64,000 bases of DNA from Rhodococcus sp. KBS0724 (GCF_005938745.2 NZ_VCBX02000001.1:1011501-1075500), one strand, 5' to 3'; shown: positions 26,141 to 36,123, numbered from the stretch's first letter. Numbers and translations: made by a program. The notes: a model not told the origin generated them from the letters alone.

Positions 26141-27534
26141 TGCTCACAAAGTTCGTCCGCATCCAGTTGGTCATCTTTGCGGTACTCACCGTCATCGGTC
26201 TGGTCGTGATGGCAACGCAGTACGTGCGGGTTCCGGCGATGATCGGGATCGGACGCTACGCCATCACCGTCGAATTACCTTCCACCGGTGGGCTGTACAA
26301 GAACTCCAACGTGACCTACCGCGGCCAGAGTGTCGGCGTCGTCAAGGCCGTCGAGTTGTCGCAAACCGGTGTGAACGCCCAGTTGTCCATGGACAGCAGT
26401 GTCGAGATTCCGGCTGACGTCGACGCGGTAGTCAAGAGTGTGTCCGCGATCGGCGAGCAGTTTGTCGATCTGATTCCGCACACCGACTCCTCCGGTGCGA
26501 TCGTCGCATCCGGGCACTTGGAGGACGGCTCCGTCATTCCGGTTGATCGGAGTTCCGTTCCACAAGACGTCGGAGCGCTACTGGATCAGGCAGATTTGTT
26601 GCTGCAGAGTATCTCCGACACGAAGCTCAAGACTGTCATCGACGAATCGTTCAAAGCCTTCAACGGTGCGGGACCGGATTTGCAGAAGTTGATCGACTCC
26701 GCTCGGCTGTTCGTAGAAGAAGCGAACAACAACTCCGATGCCACCAAGACGCTGATCGAGCAGGCCGGACCGCTCCTCGACACCCAGATCGTCAGCAGCG
26801 ACGCCATCCGTTCGTGGACAAGCGATCTGGTGACCTTCACGGATCAGCTGCGGGCAAGTGACCCGGATCTGAGGGCAATCATCCAGAAGGGCCCGGCAGC
26901 GGCGTCCGAGGCCAATGCGCTTCTCCAGGATCTTCAGCCGACACTGCCGATCCTGCTGGCGAACCTGGTGTCCGTCGGTGAGGTCGGAGTGTTGTACAAC
27001 AACGCAATCGAGCAGATCCTGGTGATCTACCCACCGTTGTCGGCAGCGCTCGTCACGGTCGCCGGCTCCGGTAACCCGGCGGACGGCGCCCTGGTCGACT
27101 TCCATCTCGAAGTCAACGATCCGCCGCCGTGCACCACGGGCTTCCTTCCGGCCGAGGAGTGGCGCAGTCCCGCAGACGAATCGCTGATCGCAACTCCGTC
27201 CGACCTGTTCTGCCGCATCGCCCAGGACTCGCCGATCGCCGTGCGCGGAGCACGCAATCTGCCGTGCGCCGAATTCCCGGGCCGACGCGCAGCGACGGTG
27301 GAGCAGTGCCGGACCGGCTATGTGCCCCTTGGTACCAATCCGCAATCCGGACCGCCGGAACCGATCACAGCGACCCCCAGTTCCTATGCGTCGGAACCGG
27401 GCGTCACCGCGCGTCGGTACGATCCGATCACAGGCACGTACATAGGACCCGATGGAAGGACGTACTCGCAGCCGAAACTCGGTACCGGCGGAGACATCAG
27501 TCTCGAAGAGTTCATGAAGGGTCAGCAAGGTTGA
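26137..27534 (+). CDS. mce4F: Mce family protein Mce4F
   Basis: Sixth Mce4 subunit, 465 residues. N-terminal helix LVIFAVLTVIGLVVM, MCE domain with YKNSNVTYRGQSVGVVKAV, helical region and a C-terminal domain with several Cys (PPPCTTGF, FCRIA, LPCAEF, EQCRTGY), as in other Mce-F proteins. Two consecutive ATG codons at 26137 and 26140; the first overlaps the mce4E stop. Ends in a TGATG overlap with the next gene. Confidence 0.91.
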   Translation: MMLTKFVRIQLVIFAVLTVIGLVVMATQYVRVPAMIGIGRYAITVELPSTGGLYKNSNVTYRGQSVGVVKAVELSQTGVNAQLSMDSSVEIPADVDAVVKSVSAIGEQFVDLIPHTDSSGAIVASGHLEDGSVIPVDRSSVPQDVGALLDQADLLLQSISDTKLKTVIDESFKAFNGAGPDLQKLIDSARLFVEEANNNSDATKTLIEQAGPLLDTQIVSSDAIRSWTSDLVTFTDQLRASDPDLRAIIQKGPAAASEANALLQDLQPTLPILLANLVSVGEVGVLYNNAIEQILVIYPPLSAALVTVAGSGNPADGALVDFHLEVNDPPPCTTGFLPAEEWRSPADESLIATPSDLFCRIAQDSPIAVRGARNLPCAEFPGRRAATVEQCRTGYVPLGTNPQSGPPEPITATPSSYASEPGVTARRYDPITGTYIGPDGRTYSQPKLGTGGDISLEEFMKGQQG

Positions 27535-28340
27535 TGAACGAAGAAGAACCCAAGACGGGGCAGCGTGTGCGTCGTCGGGCGTCTCGCAGCGCCGGACCGA
27601 CCGGCGCAGATACAGACGCAGCGTCGACGGTAGTGCCCAGTGAAACGGCAGTGCCCAGTGAAACGGTAGTGCCCAGTGAAACGGCAGTGCCCAGTGAAAC
27701 GGCAGTGCCCAGTGAGAAACCGGCTGAACAACTTGTCGCACTGAACAAATCCGAACCGAGTGTCAGTGAGCCGAAGCAGCCTGCTGAAGAACCGCAAGCA
27801 CCTGCGGCGGTGACACCGGATTCCGAGTCTTCAACTCCGACGGCACAGCGACCGGCGTCTTGGAAGGTGATCGGCGGGATAGTTCTTGCATCCATTGTCG
27901 CGCTGGCGTTTGCAGCGGTGTCGGTACTGCTGTTGGTGGATCGCAGCAAGGCCTCCAGCGCTGACGAAGAGCGGGCTGCATACATCGCCGGTGCTCGGAC
28001 CACAGCGCTCAACCTGACCACTCTGCACTCGGAGACGGCAGGCGCCGATCTCGACAAGTTCCTGGCCGGCACCACCGAGGAATTTCAATCACAACTCGAC
28101 GGGCGTAAGGATTCGTTTGTCGACGTTCTCGGGCAGGTAGGTGTCCAGACCGACGGCGAGATTCTCGAAGCCGGACTCGAAAAGATCGACGGTGACTGTG
28201 GAACGTCGCTCGTCGCGGTGCGTGCAATGCAGAAGAACGCGGAGCAACCCGAGCCGGAGGAACGCAACTATCGCCTGCGAATCACCATGTGCGATACCGA
28301 CGGGCAACTCCTTGCCTCGAATGTGGAGTTTGTGCCATGA
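27534..28340 (+). CDS. Mce-associated membrane protein (Mam4A-like) with hexapeptide repeats
   Basis: Accessory protein of the Mce4 system, 268 residues from the ATG that shares its first base with the mce4F stop. A basic N-terminus is followed by five copies of [AV]VPSE[TK] (27630-27719), an acidic Pro/Glu-rich stretch, one membrane helix near residues 113-134 (VIGGIVLASIVALAFAAV) and a C-terminal extracytoplasmic domain. Mam proteins are thought to stabilise Mce complexes. The repeat tract should lie in the cytoplasm by topology and is the only strongly repetitive coding DNA in the operon. Confidence 0.8.
   Translation: MNEEEPKTGQRVRRRASRSAGPTGADTDAASTVVPSETAVPSETVVPSETAVPSETAVPSEKPAEQLVALNKSEPSVSEPKQPAEEPQAPAAVTPDSESSTPTAQRPASWKVIGGIVLASIVALAFAAVSVLLLVDRSKASSADEERAAYIAGARTTALNLTTLHSETAGADLDKFLAGTTEEFQSQLDGRKDSFVDVLGQVGVQTDGEILEAGLEKIDGDCGTSLVAVRAMQKNAEQPEPEERNYRLRITMCDTDGQLLASNVEFVP
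27630..27719 (+). repeat. Five tandem 18-bp in-frame repeats
   Basis: Unit G[C/T]AGTGCCCAGTGAAACG, four copies differing only at the second base and a fifth that diverges at its end. The unit length is a multiple of three, so copy-number change would alter protein length without breaking the frame. Confidence 0.95.
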
Positions 28341-28861
28341 CCCAGCAAACAACTACTACGTCCGCACGGGTGTCACCACTGGTCATAGTCCTCTGTGTGA
28401 TCAGTGCGCTCGCCATTGCGCTGGCAGGACTCTCGGCGTATCTCTACTTCGGTCCGGACGGAACCAGGGATCTGGCCGCAACGGACAACACCAGGGACGA
28501 AGTGGTGCAAGTGTCCTCGGACCAGGCAGTCGCGATGTTCCAGTACGACTACAACAACGTCGATCAGCAATTGCACTCGGCAACAGAAGGATTGACCGGT
28601 GATTTCGAGAATCAGTTCACTGAGTTGATCGAGTCGGTGATCATTCCCGGTGCACAGGAGAAGGCGCTGACCGTCCAGGTTGTTGTCCAAGGTGCCGCGA
28701 TTCTCGATGCCGCACCGGATACCGCGACCACAATGCTCTTCCTCAATCAGATCACGACGTCGAAGGATTCACCCGAGGCGGTCGCCAGTGGCAGTCGAGT
28801 CAAGATGGGACTCGAGAAGCAGGATGGTCGCTGGCTGGTGAGTAGCGTTCAACCGTTCTGA
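28337..28861 (+). CDS. Mce-associated membrane protein (Mam4B-like)
   Basis: Last gene of the mce4 operon, 174 residues. One N-terminal membrane helix (VSPLVIVLCVISALAIALAG) is followed by an extracytoplasmic NTF2-like domain containing the DQAVAMFQYDYNNVDQQ and GLEKQDGRWLVSSV stretches typical of Mce-associated proteins. ATGA overlap with the preceding Mam4A-like gene. A strong terminator follows. Confidence 0.83.
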   Translation: MTQQTTTTSARVSPLVIVLCVISALAIALAGLSAYLYFGPDGTRDLAATDNTRDEVVQVSSDQAVAMFQYDYNNVDQQLHSATEGLTGDFENQFTELIESVIIPGAQEKALTVQVVVQGAAILDAAPDTATTMLFLNQITTSKDSPEAVASGSRVKMGLEKQDGRWLVSSVQPF

Positions 28862-28879
28862 TCGACACCTGCTCGACAT

Positions 28880-28921
28880 AAAACAACCCGGCCGAGGGAG
28901 TCCCCTCGGCCGGGTTGTTTT
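28880..28921. terminator. Bidirectional rho-independent terminator
   Basis: Perfect 19-bp stem (AAAACAACCCGGCCGAGGG and complement) with a 4-base loop and A/T ends on both sides. It separates the mce4 operon from the converging otsA unit and can stop transcription from either direction. Confidence 0.93.
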
Positions 28922-28933
28922 ATGCCGGCGTAC

Positions 28934-30487
28934 TCAGTTGTTGTTGTTGTCGTCGATTTCGTGGTTCTCGCCCGGTGCGATCAGTGCCGGCCCCGCAGCG
29001 CCGCCGTGTGCAAGAGCGTCGAGGAACGAGCGAGCCCAACGGTCTACGTCGTGAGTGAGCACCTGACGGCGCAGGGCGCGCATGTGGCGTCGTCCGTCTT
29101 CCTTCGGCTGGTTCAGCGCTTCCACCATGGAATCCTTGACGTCGTCGAGGTCATGGGGGTTGCACAGGAATGCCTGACGCAATTCTGCTGCCGCGCCGGT
29201 GAATTCGCTGAGGAGTAGAGCACCGCCCAGGTCGCTGCGGCACGCTACGTATTCCTTGGCAACCAGGTTCATGCCGTCGCGAAGTGGGGTGACCAACATG
29301 AGGTCGGCGGCAACAAAAAATGCAATGAGTTCGTCGCGGTCGACCGGTCGGTGGATGTAGTGGACAACAGGGCGGCCGACTTCACTGAACTCGCCGTTGA
29401 TGCGGGAGACCATCTGCTCGATGTCACCGCGCATCTGGACGTAGCTTTCGACGCGCTCGCGGCTGGGAGTTGCCAACTGGATCATGACGGTATCGGCGGG
29501 ATCTATCCGTCCGTCGATGAGTAGTTCGTGCAGTGCGTTCAACCGAACGTCGATGCCCTTGGTGTAATCGAGGCGGTCGACGCCGAGCATGATTTTCTTG
29601 GGGTTGCCGATCTCTTTGCGAATCTGCTTGGCGCGGTCGCGAATTGCCTTGGAGCGTGACCGTTCGTCGAGCTTGCCGGAGTCGATGGAGATGGGGAAGG
29701 CGCCGACACGGACGGTGCGGAAACCCACTTGCACAACACCGAGTTTGGAACGGACCCCGACGTTGCCGCGTGAAGTTTGTTGTCCCGCAAGCCGCCTGGC
29801 GAGGAAGAGGAAGTTCTGTGCGCCGCCGGGCAGGTGGAAACCGATGAGGTCGGCGCCGAGGAGGCCTTCGATGATCTCGGTTCGCCACGGCATCTGCATG
29901 AACAGTTCGACCGGGGGGAACGGAATGTGCAGGAAGAATCCGATGGTGAGGTCGGGGCGCAGCATGCGCAGCATCTTCGGTACGAGCTGGAGTTGGTAGT
30001 CCTGGATCCAGACCGTCGCGCCGTGGGCCGCGGCCTTGGCGGTGGCTTCGGCGAAGCGGCGGTTGACCTCGACGTACGCGTTCCACCATTCGCGGTGGTA
30101 CTCGGGCTTGACGATGACGTCGTGATAGAGCGGCCACAGCGTCGCGTTGGAGAAACCTTCGTAGTACTCGTTGATCTCGGTGGCGCTGAGCGGTACCGGG
30201 TACAGCTCTAGTCCGTCTTCGACGATGGGGTCCATGTCGGCGTCGGCAACACCGGCCCAGCCGACCCACGCGCCTTGCTTGCTGCGCAGGATCGGTTCGA
30301 GAGCGGTGACCAAACCACCGGGACTGCGCTTCCACCTGGTGGTGCCGTCTGGCAGTCGCTCGAGGTCGACGGGCAGGCGGTTCGCTACTACGACGAACTC
30401 GGCCTGCCCGGACACAGTTTCCTGCGGGGAAGGGGCACCTGCGTCGTCAGAGGGGATTGAGCTGGCCGATTCCGGACTGACAGACAC
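28934..30487 (-). CDS. otsA: Trehalose-6-phosphate synthase OtsA
   Basis: GT20 glycosyltransferase making trehalose-6-phosphate from UDP/ADP-glucose and glucose-6-phosphate, 517 residues. Family motifs: [50 protein letters not shown] and [16 protein letters not shown] at 30487 is chosen because AAGGA lies seven bases upstream; a longer open frame has no such site. The Asn/Asp-rich C-terminal tail is unusual but harmless-looking. A small gene lies 44 bp upstream on the same strand. Trehalose is a precursor of trehalose mycolates in these organisms. Confidence 0.93.
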   Translation of the reverse strand: MSVSPESASSIPSDDAGAPSPQETVSGQAEFVVVANRLPVDLERLPDGTTRWKRSPGGLVTALEPILRSKQGAWVGWAGVADADMDPIVEDGLELYPVPLSATEINEYYEGFSNATLWPLYHDVIVKPEYHREWWNAYVEVNRRFAEATAKAAAHGATVWIQDYQLQLVPKMLRMLRPDLTIGFFLHIPFPPVELFMQMPWRTEIIEGLLGADLIGFHLPGGAQNFLFLARRLAGQQTSRGNVGVRSKLGVVQVGFRTVRVGAFPISIDSGKLDERSRSKAIRDRAKQIRKEIGNPKKIMLGVDRLDYTKGIDVRLNALHELLIDGRIDPADTVMIQLATPSRERVESYVQMRGDIEQMVSRINGEFSEVGRPVVHYIHRPVDRDELIAFFVAADLMLVTPLRDGMNLVAKEYVACRSDLGGALLLSEFTGAAAELRQAFLCNPHDLDDVKDSMVEALNQPKEDGRRHMRALRRQVLTHDVDRWARSFLDALAHGGAAGPALIAPGENHEIDDNNNN

Positions 30488-30531
30488 GTGGTTCCTTCTC
30501 GTTGGGGAATAGTGAAAGACTCGATCGAGAT

Positions 30532-30711
30532 TCAGTCGACTTTGCTGACGGGGCTGATACCGAGCATCGAGAGCAGCATCCTGCACTCGTCGGCGTCTTC
30601 CGCGTAGGCAGCGACAACGCGCTGAGCCATGCGGGCGGTTTCCTCGGCTACGGTTTCGATTTCCTCGTCCGGGATCTCGACTTCGGCTTCGACGGTCGTC
30701 TTCTCAGACAT
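30532..30711 (-). CDS. Small acidic protein upstream of otsA (Rv3489-like position)
   Basis: 59-residue protein rich in Glu ([18 protein letters not shown]) with a single Cys. AGAGGA sits six bases before ATG 30711; an adjacent ATG at 30714 is an alternative. M. tuberculosis has a small conserved gene of unknown function, Rv3489, beside otsA, as I recall, and this may be its counterpart. Function unknown; probably co-transcribed with otsA. Confidence 0.65.
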   Translation of the reverse strand: MSEKTTVEAEVEIPDEEIETVAEETARMAQRVVAAYAEDADECRMLLSMLGISPVSKVD

Positions 30712-30866
30712 CATGTTCCTCTCGTGCTTGCCTGCACGGCGCAAGCAATGGTTCTTACAGCGACTCTATGAGAACTGGGCACGTCAACGCTAGTTGCTCA
30801 TGTATTAGGGTCGACTTACTTCTGTGTGTGCCCGACGTTCCTGTTCCTATCAATGCTTGGAGTTCC

Positions 30867-32618
30867 ATGAGTTCGACCTCCGCGAGTGACATCGTAGATT
30901 CAGGTGAATCAGACACAGGTAAACACAGCGGTGCAGCGATCTTGCGACGGGTTCTGGTGCGAAACCGGGGACCGCTGGCCATCGGTACCGTCCTGGTGTG
31001 CCTGCATCAGCTCGCCGAAACCGCGGTGCCGATTTCGATCGGTGTGATTATCGATCGAGCAATCGAGACTTCGGACACCACCGCGATCGTTGTGTCGATC
31101 TGTGTGCTCGGAGCGCTGTTTCTCGTCCTCACCGCTGCCTGGAGACTAGGCGCGCGGTTCATCGTGACAGCGATGCAGCAGGAGGCGCACCGATTGCGCC
31201 TCGAGGTGGCGCACCGCGTTCTCGACCCGAGGGGCGTGCGCACGGACCTCCGATCCGGCGAACTGCTCACAGTGTCGACGTCCGACGCGGAACAGGCGTC
31301 GTGGATAGCCGACGTCGTGCCGCGGGCAGCAGCAGCGCTGACTGCCGCGGTGGCGTCGGCCATCGCGTTGCTGTGGATCGACCTCACGTTGGGGCTGGCG
31401 GTGTTGATCGGCACCCCGGTCATTCTCGGACTACTGCAACTGTCCGCGCCGCTCATCACGTCCCGCGCGACCGGGAAGCAGGCGTCGATCGCCCGTGCGT
31501 CGGCAATGGCGACGGACTTGGTGAGTGGACTGCGGCCGCTCCGGGGTATCGGCGCGGAGAAGGCGGCGTCCGATCGCTATCGCGGTGCAAGCCGCGAAGC
31601 CCTCACATCTGCGGTACACACGGCAAAGGCCACCGCGATCTACACCGGTGTGTCGGCGACGGTCAGCGCGTTGCTTGCCGTGGGGATCGCCGGTTGCGCC
31701 GGCTACTTCGCATTGCAGGGCCGAATCACGGTGGGAGAGTTGATCACCGTGGTCGGCCTGGCGCAGTTCTTTCTCGAACCCCTCGGTCTCCTTGCCTCTC
31801 TCCCCGGATATTTTGCGGTTGCTCGCGCGTCGTCCGATCGGCTGGCCTTGGTGCTCGACGCCGATCCGATCCTGACACCGGGGTCGGTTACCGAGACACC
31901 GAGCTACGATCTGACTCTCGAAGGGCTGCAATTCCGTTCGTTGAATGGCGTCGATCTGCACTGCGACGCGGGCGAACTGTTGGGCGTCGTGGCGTATCAA
32001 CCGCAGGACGCCGAGGCGCTTGCCACGGTTTTGTCTGGGCAACCGGGTGCACACGAGTACGGAGGTTCTGTTCGGATCGGCGGAATCTCGCTGCAGGACA
32101 TGGACTTGGCGCTGGCGCGGCGCACCGTGCTCGTGGAACCGCACCTGACCGATCTGTTCGGGGGGTCGCTGGGCTCCAATCTCGAGGCGGGCGTGGGCGA
32201 TACACAGTCCGCGGATCTGGGGCAGGCGCTGGCTGCCTCTGCCGCCGCCGACGTCGTCGACTCCCATCCCGACGGACTCGACCTCGAGGTCACCGACCGC
32301 GGAGCCAGCCTGTCCGGCGGTCAACGGCAGCGGGTCGCGCTGGCACGCGCGTTGCTGACGAAGGCGCCCGTGCTGGTGCTGCACGATCCGACAACCGCGG
32401 TGGACGCCGTGACGGAGGCGTCGATCGCGGCGGGCATCGCGGAATTGCGACACAGCGGAACAGGTCTGCACACCACCGTCCTGATCACGAGCAGTCCGGC
32501 ATTGCTGGCGGCAACGGATCGTGTGGTCGTTCTGGATCAGGGAGTAGTAACGGCGCAGGGGACTCACGCCGAACTCGCACACCACGACACCGACTATCGA
32601 GGGGCGGTTCTGCGATGA
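30867..32618 (+). CDS. ABC exporter half-transporter with degenerate NBD
   Basis: Type IV ABC exporter subunit, 583 residues: membrane domain about 20-310 and NBD about 340-580. In the NBD the Walker A region reads GVVAYQPQDAEALATV, lacking GxxGxGK[ST]; the Q-loop Gln is replaced (LVEPHLTD), Walker B is VLVLHDPT (His for Asp), and the H-loop His is Ser (ITSSPALL). The signature LSGGQRQR is perfect. It can therefore complete only the partner's ATP site. GGAG precedes ATG 30867. Overlaps the next gene by ATGA, so the two form a heterodimer. Substrate unknown. Confidence 0.87.
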   Translation: MSSTSASDIVDSGESDTGKHSGAAILRRVLVRNRGPLAIGTVLVCLHQLAETAVPISIGVIIDRAIETSDTTAIVVSICVLGALFLVLTAAWRLGARFIVTAMQQEAHRLRLEVAHRVLDPRGVRTDLRSGELLTVSTSDAEQASWIADVVPRAAAALTAAVASAIALLWIDLTLGLAVLIGTPVILGLLQLSAPLITSRATGKQASIARASAMATDLVSGLRPLRGIGAEKAASDRYRGASREALTSAVHTAKATAIYTGVSATVSALLAVGIAGCAGYFALQGRITVGELITVVGLAQFFLEPLGLLASLPGYFAVARASSDRLALVLDADPILTPGSVTETPSYDLTLEGLQFRSLNGVDLHCDAGELLGVVAYQPQDAEALATVLSGQPGAHEYGGSVRIGGISLQDMDLALARRTVLVEPHLTDLFGGSLGSNLEAGVGDTQSADLGQALAASAAADVVDSHPDGLDLEVTDRGASLSGGQRQRVALARALLTKAPVLVLHDPTTAVDAVTEASIAAGIAELRHSGTGLHTTVLITSSPALLAATDRVVVLDQGVVTAQGTHAELAHHDTDYRGAVLR

Positions 32619-34375
32619 CCGAGACAGAGACTCGCGAACTGTTGCCGATCGCGGGCGGCCGCGAAACCTGGCAGTGGTTGAAGTCGGAGCTGGCACAGCG
32701 AAAGCTGCACAGTTTTCTTGTTGTTGCCGTGTCCGCCGCAGCGGCCGCAATGGCGTTGGTACCGATCTACGTCTTCGGTGTCCTGGTCGACCGGGTTCGT
32801 GAGGGTGCCCCCACGTCGACAATTCTGACGGTGGTGGCGATCATCGCGTCGGCGGCCGTTATCGGCGGTGTGTTCACGGGATTCGCGTCGTATCTGGTCA
32901 AGAAGCTGGGTGAGACGATCCTCGCGGATCTACGCGAGCGAACCGTCGATCGAGCGTTGCGGTTGCCAGTCCCGACGCTGGAGAAGGTCGGCAAGGGCGA
33001 TCTGCTTTCTCGCGTCGGCGATGACGTCGCCGTCATCGCCAAGGCCGTCTCCGAGGTGATTCCGAACCTGATCGGGGCCGTTCTTCTGGTCGCGCTCAGC
33101 ATGGTGACCATGCTCGGACTGGACTGGCGCCTGGGTCTGGCCGGTTTGGTGGCGCTGCCGATGTACGCGATGGCGCTGAAGTGGTATCTGCCGCGATCGG
33201 CGCCGATCTATGCGGCTGAGCGCGTGGCGATGGGTGCACGGTCGCAGGCATTGATCAGCAGTGTTCAAGGTGTGCGGACAGTGCGGGCTTACAGCCTGGA
33301 GAAAGAGCATCTGAGACGGATCGACGACGCGTCGGCGAAGGCCCGCGATCTGGCGGTGGGAGTGTTCGGCCTGTTCACCAGGTTCGCCGGGCGCGGGAAC
33401 CGGGCAGAGTTCGTGGGCCTGTCCATGATCCTTGTTGTCGGGTTCCTGCTCGTGCGCGACGACATCGTGACCGTCGGCCAGACCACAACAGCAGCACTGC
33501 TGTTCCACCGGTTGTTCAATCCGATCGGTTCGCTTCTCTACACCTTCGACGAAGTGCAGTCGGCGGGCGCGAGCCTGGCACGACTGGTCGGTGTTGTGGA
33601 CATTCCGGAACCCCACCGCACCACAATCGAGGTGGCTGAACCCCAGGATCGATCACTGACATTGCGGGACATCCGGCACAGCTACGACGGCCGCGAGGTT
33701 CTCCACGGCGTCAGCCTCACGCTGGCCGCGGGGGAGCGGGTGGCACTGGTCGGCTCGACCGGAGCCGGTAAGTCGACGGTCGCGGCGATCGCTGCCGGAT
33801 CGTGGGCACCGACGTCGGGAAGCGTGCTGATCGGTGGTGTTGCGTTGGCCGGCCTCGCCGATCTACGACGCCACATCGGCATTGTCAGTCAGGAAGTGCA
33901 CGTATTTGCCGGCCCCCTGATCGAGGACCTGCGCCTCGCCGCACCCGAGGCGTCCGACGAAGTTGTGATGTCGGCGCTCAAGACCGTCGGAGCGTCGCCG
34001 TGGGTGGCGGCCTTGAGCGACGGTCTTGCAACCGTTGTCGGCGAAGGTGGCCACGAGATGACGGCGTCGCAGGCACAACAATTGGCATTGGCCCGGCTGG
34101 TTTTGGCAGACCCGGCGCTCGCGGTACTGGACGAGGCGACGGCGGAGGCCGGGAGTGCTGGTGCCCGCGAACTGGAGGCAGCTGCCGATGCGGCGACGGC
34201 CGGGCGAACCACTCTTGTTGTCGCCCATAGGCTTACCCAAGCGGCGGCAGCGGACCGGGTGATCGTTCTCGAGCACGGACGGATCGTGGAGGAGGGGCCG
34301 CACCTCGATCTGGTGGCTGCCGGCGGGCGGTACGCGCACCTGTGGGCAGCATGGGAAGGTCGTGAGACGCGATAG
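32615..34375 (+). CDS. ABC exporter half-transporter with active Walker motifs, degenerate signature
   Basis: Partner of the preceding subunit, 586 residues, with a six-helix membrane domain and a C-terminal NBD. Walker A GSTGAGKST, Q-loop IVSQEVHVF, Walker B LAVLDEAT with catalytic Glu, and H-loop VVAHRL are intact. The signature is degenerate (EMTASQAQQ instead of LSGGQ). The pair therefore has one complete ATPase site and one site missing every recognisable element. Followed after 82 bp by an alpha/beta hydrolase gene. Drug, peptide or lipid export are all possible. Confidence 0.88.
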   Translation: MTETETRELLPIAGGRETWQWLKSELAQRKLHSFLVVAVSAAAAAMALVPIYVFGVLVDRVREGAPTSTILTVVAIIASAAVIGGVFTGFASYLVKKLGETILADLRERTVDRALRLPVPTLEKVGKGDLLSRVGDDVAVIAKAVSEVIPNLIGAVLLVALSMVTMLGLDWRLGLAGLVALPMYAMALKWYLPRSAPIYAAERVAMGARSQALISSVQGVRTVRAYSLEKEHLRRIDDASAKARDLAVGVFGLFTRFAGRGNRAEFVGLSMILVVGFLLVRDDIVTVGQTTTAALLFHRLFNPIGSLLYTFDEVQSAGASLARLVGVVDIPEPHRTTIEVAEPQDRSLTLRDIRHSYDGREVLHGVSLTLAAGERVALVGSTGAGKSTVAAIAAGSWAPTSGSVLIGGVALAGLADLRRHIGIVSQEVHVFAGPLIEDLRLAAPEASDEVVMSALKTVGASPWVAALSDGLATVVGEGGHEMTASQAQQLALARLVLADPALAVLDEATAEAGSAGARELEAAADAATAGRTTLVVAHRLTQAAAADRVIVLEHGRIVEEGPHLDLVAAGGRYAHLWAAWEGRETR

Positions 34376-34457
34376 TGTTGCCGCAAGCGGGGGAGCTTCG
34401 GTCAACCCGAAATCAGGCTGAGAAGCACTGCGGCAGAACACGAGGAGGAAGGCAGCT

Positions 34458-35261
34458 ATGACGGTCGCCACTATCAACGGAATCCCGATCAATTACCAGG
34501 TCAAAGGTGATGGGGATCTGGTGGTGCTCATCATGGGAACCGGAAGTCCTGGACGAGTGTGGGATCTGCACCAGACCCCGGCACTGGTTGCGGCCGGGTA
34601 CCGCGTCTGCACGTTCGACAACCGTGGAATCGCGCCGTCCGGTGAGAGCGTCAGCGGTATCACGATGCCCGACATGGTCGCCGACACCGCAGGATTGATC
34701 GAACATCTCGGTGGCGGCCCCGCGTACGTGATCGGAACGTCGATGGGTGCCCGAGTGGCTCAGGAACTCACATTGGCCCGTCCGGACCTGGTCCGCAAGG
34801 CAGTCTTCCTCGCCGGCCATGCCCGGATGGATCACTTCCAGCAGACGCTGTCCGAGGGGGAGCGTGAGTTGGTCGACAGTGGCGTGGAATTGCCCGCAAA
34901 GTATCGAGCAGCAGTGACAGCGGTGATGAACCTGTCGCCCACTACCTTGGCGGACGAACGCGGAGCCCGGGACTGGCTGGACATATTCGAATTCTCAGGT
35001 GGCACAACAGCACCCGGTGTGCGGGCTCAGTTGAACATGGACCGTTCGTTCGATCGCCGCAGCGAGTACCGGGGGATCATGCGTCCCTGCCTGTCCGTTG
35101 CCTTCGCCGATGACCGGATGATTCCGCCCTTCCTTTCCCGCGAGGTTGCGGACTGCATCGCTACGGCGACGTACGAAGAGATTCCGGATACCGGCCACTA
35201 CGGCTACCTCGAACGGCCGGACGCCGTGAACAAGGTGCTGATCGACTTCCTGGCCGGATAA
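34458..35261 (+). CDS. Alpha/beta-fold hydrolase
   Basis: Cytoplasmic alpha/beta hydrolase, 267 residues. Nucleophile elbow GTSMGA, oxyanion region MGTGSPGRVW, Asp in FADDRM and His in TGHYGYLERP make a full catalytic triad. GAGGAAGG precedes the ATG. It follows the ABC exporter genes and may handle the exported compound, but this is only an inference from proximity. Its 3' end is five bases from the converging cstR-like gene. Confidence 0.8.
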   Translation: MTVATINGIPINYQVKGDGDLVVLIMGTGSPGRVWDLHQTPALVAAGYRVCTFDNRGIAPSGESVSGITMPDMVADTAGLIEHLGGGPAYVIGTSMGARVAQELTLARPDLVRKAVFLAGHARMDHFQQTLSEGERELVDSGVELPAKYRAAVTAVMNLSPTTLADERGARDWLDIFEFSGGTTAPGVRAQLNMDRSFDRRSEYRGIMRPCLSVAFADDRMIPPFLSREVADCIATATYEEIPDTGHYGYLERPDAVNKVLIDFLAG

Positions 35262-35266
35262 TCCGC

Positions 35267-35617
<351 letters not shown>

Positions 35618-35622
35618 AAGCC

Positions 35623-36015
35623 TCAGAGTGCGCTGATGGCGGCCCTTAGTTTGGCAGCCGCCTCGGTCGCGACCGCTTCGAGTCCGCTTTCGTCGGAAAC
35701 CTGCACCATCACATCCGGATTCATGGCCTCGACGTAAAACGAATCTTCGGCTGACGTGTCTTCGCGAACCACGACATTGCACGGCAGCAGTAGACCGATT
35801 TGGCGATCGACCCCAACGGCGCGGTGCGCGAGCTGCGGGTTGCAGGCACCCAGGATCAGGTACTTCTCCATGTCTTCGCCGAGTTTGGCCTTGAGGGTTG
35901 CCTGCATGTCGATTTCGGTGAGGATGCCGAAACCTTGTGTCGAGAGGGCCTCGCGAGTGCGGGCCACGACGTCGTCGAATGTTCCGCTGACCTTGGTGCC
36001 AAGGGCGATATCCAT
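35623..36015 (-). CDS. DUF302 family protein
   Basis: 130-residue cytoplasmic protein of the DUF302 family, with the GFGILTEIDMQATLKAKL core and LGACNPQLAHRA and LLPCNVVVRE segments; Cys58 and Cys79 are well placed for redox or sulfur chemistry. AAAGGAG before ATG 36015 fixes the start, with a longer open frame upstream rejected. DUF302 genes often accompany sulfur-metabolism and CstR regulons; biochemical role unknown. First gene of the DUF302-cstR unit. Confidence 0.82.
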   Translation of the reverse strand: MDIALGTKVSGTFDDVVARTREALSTQGFGILTEIDMQATLKAKLGEDMEKYLILGACNPQLAHRAVGVDRQIGLLLPCNVVVREDTSAEDSFYVEAMNPDVMVQVSDESGLEAVATEAAAKLRAAISAL

Positions 36016-36046
36016 GGGAGTTCTCCTTTGTCGTCTACAGCTCAGC

Positions 36047-36062
36047 ATACCCCTAGGGGTAT
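36047..36062. promoter_or_regulatory. CsoR/CstR-type operator
   Basis: ATACCCCTAGGGGTAT is a perfect 16-bp palindrome matching the A/T-flanked C-tract/G-tract operators of CsoR/CstR repressors. It is 31 bp upstream of the DUF302 start and 61 bp upstream of the divergent methyltransferase start, so both could be regulated. Confidence 0.82.
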
Positions 36063-36123
36063 CTGGTAAACAGTGATGTCGGGTACATGAATCGTGTTGC
36101 CGGCGGAAGAGTAGGAGAAGCGC

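Noticed and set aside
27630..27719. Short tandem repeats resembling a CRISPR
   Set aside because: Repeats are directly adjacent without spacers, are 18 bp, and are in frame within a protein gene.
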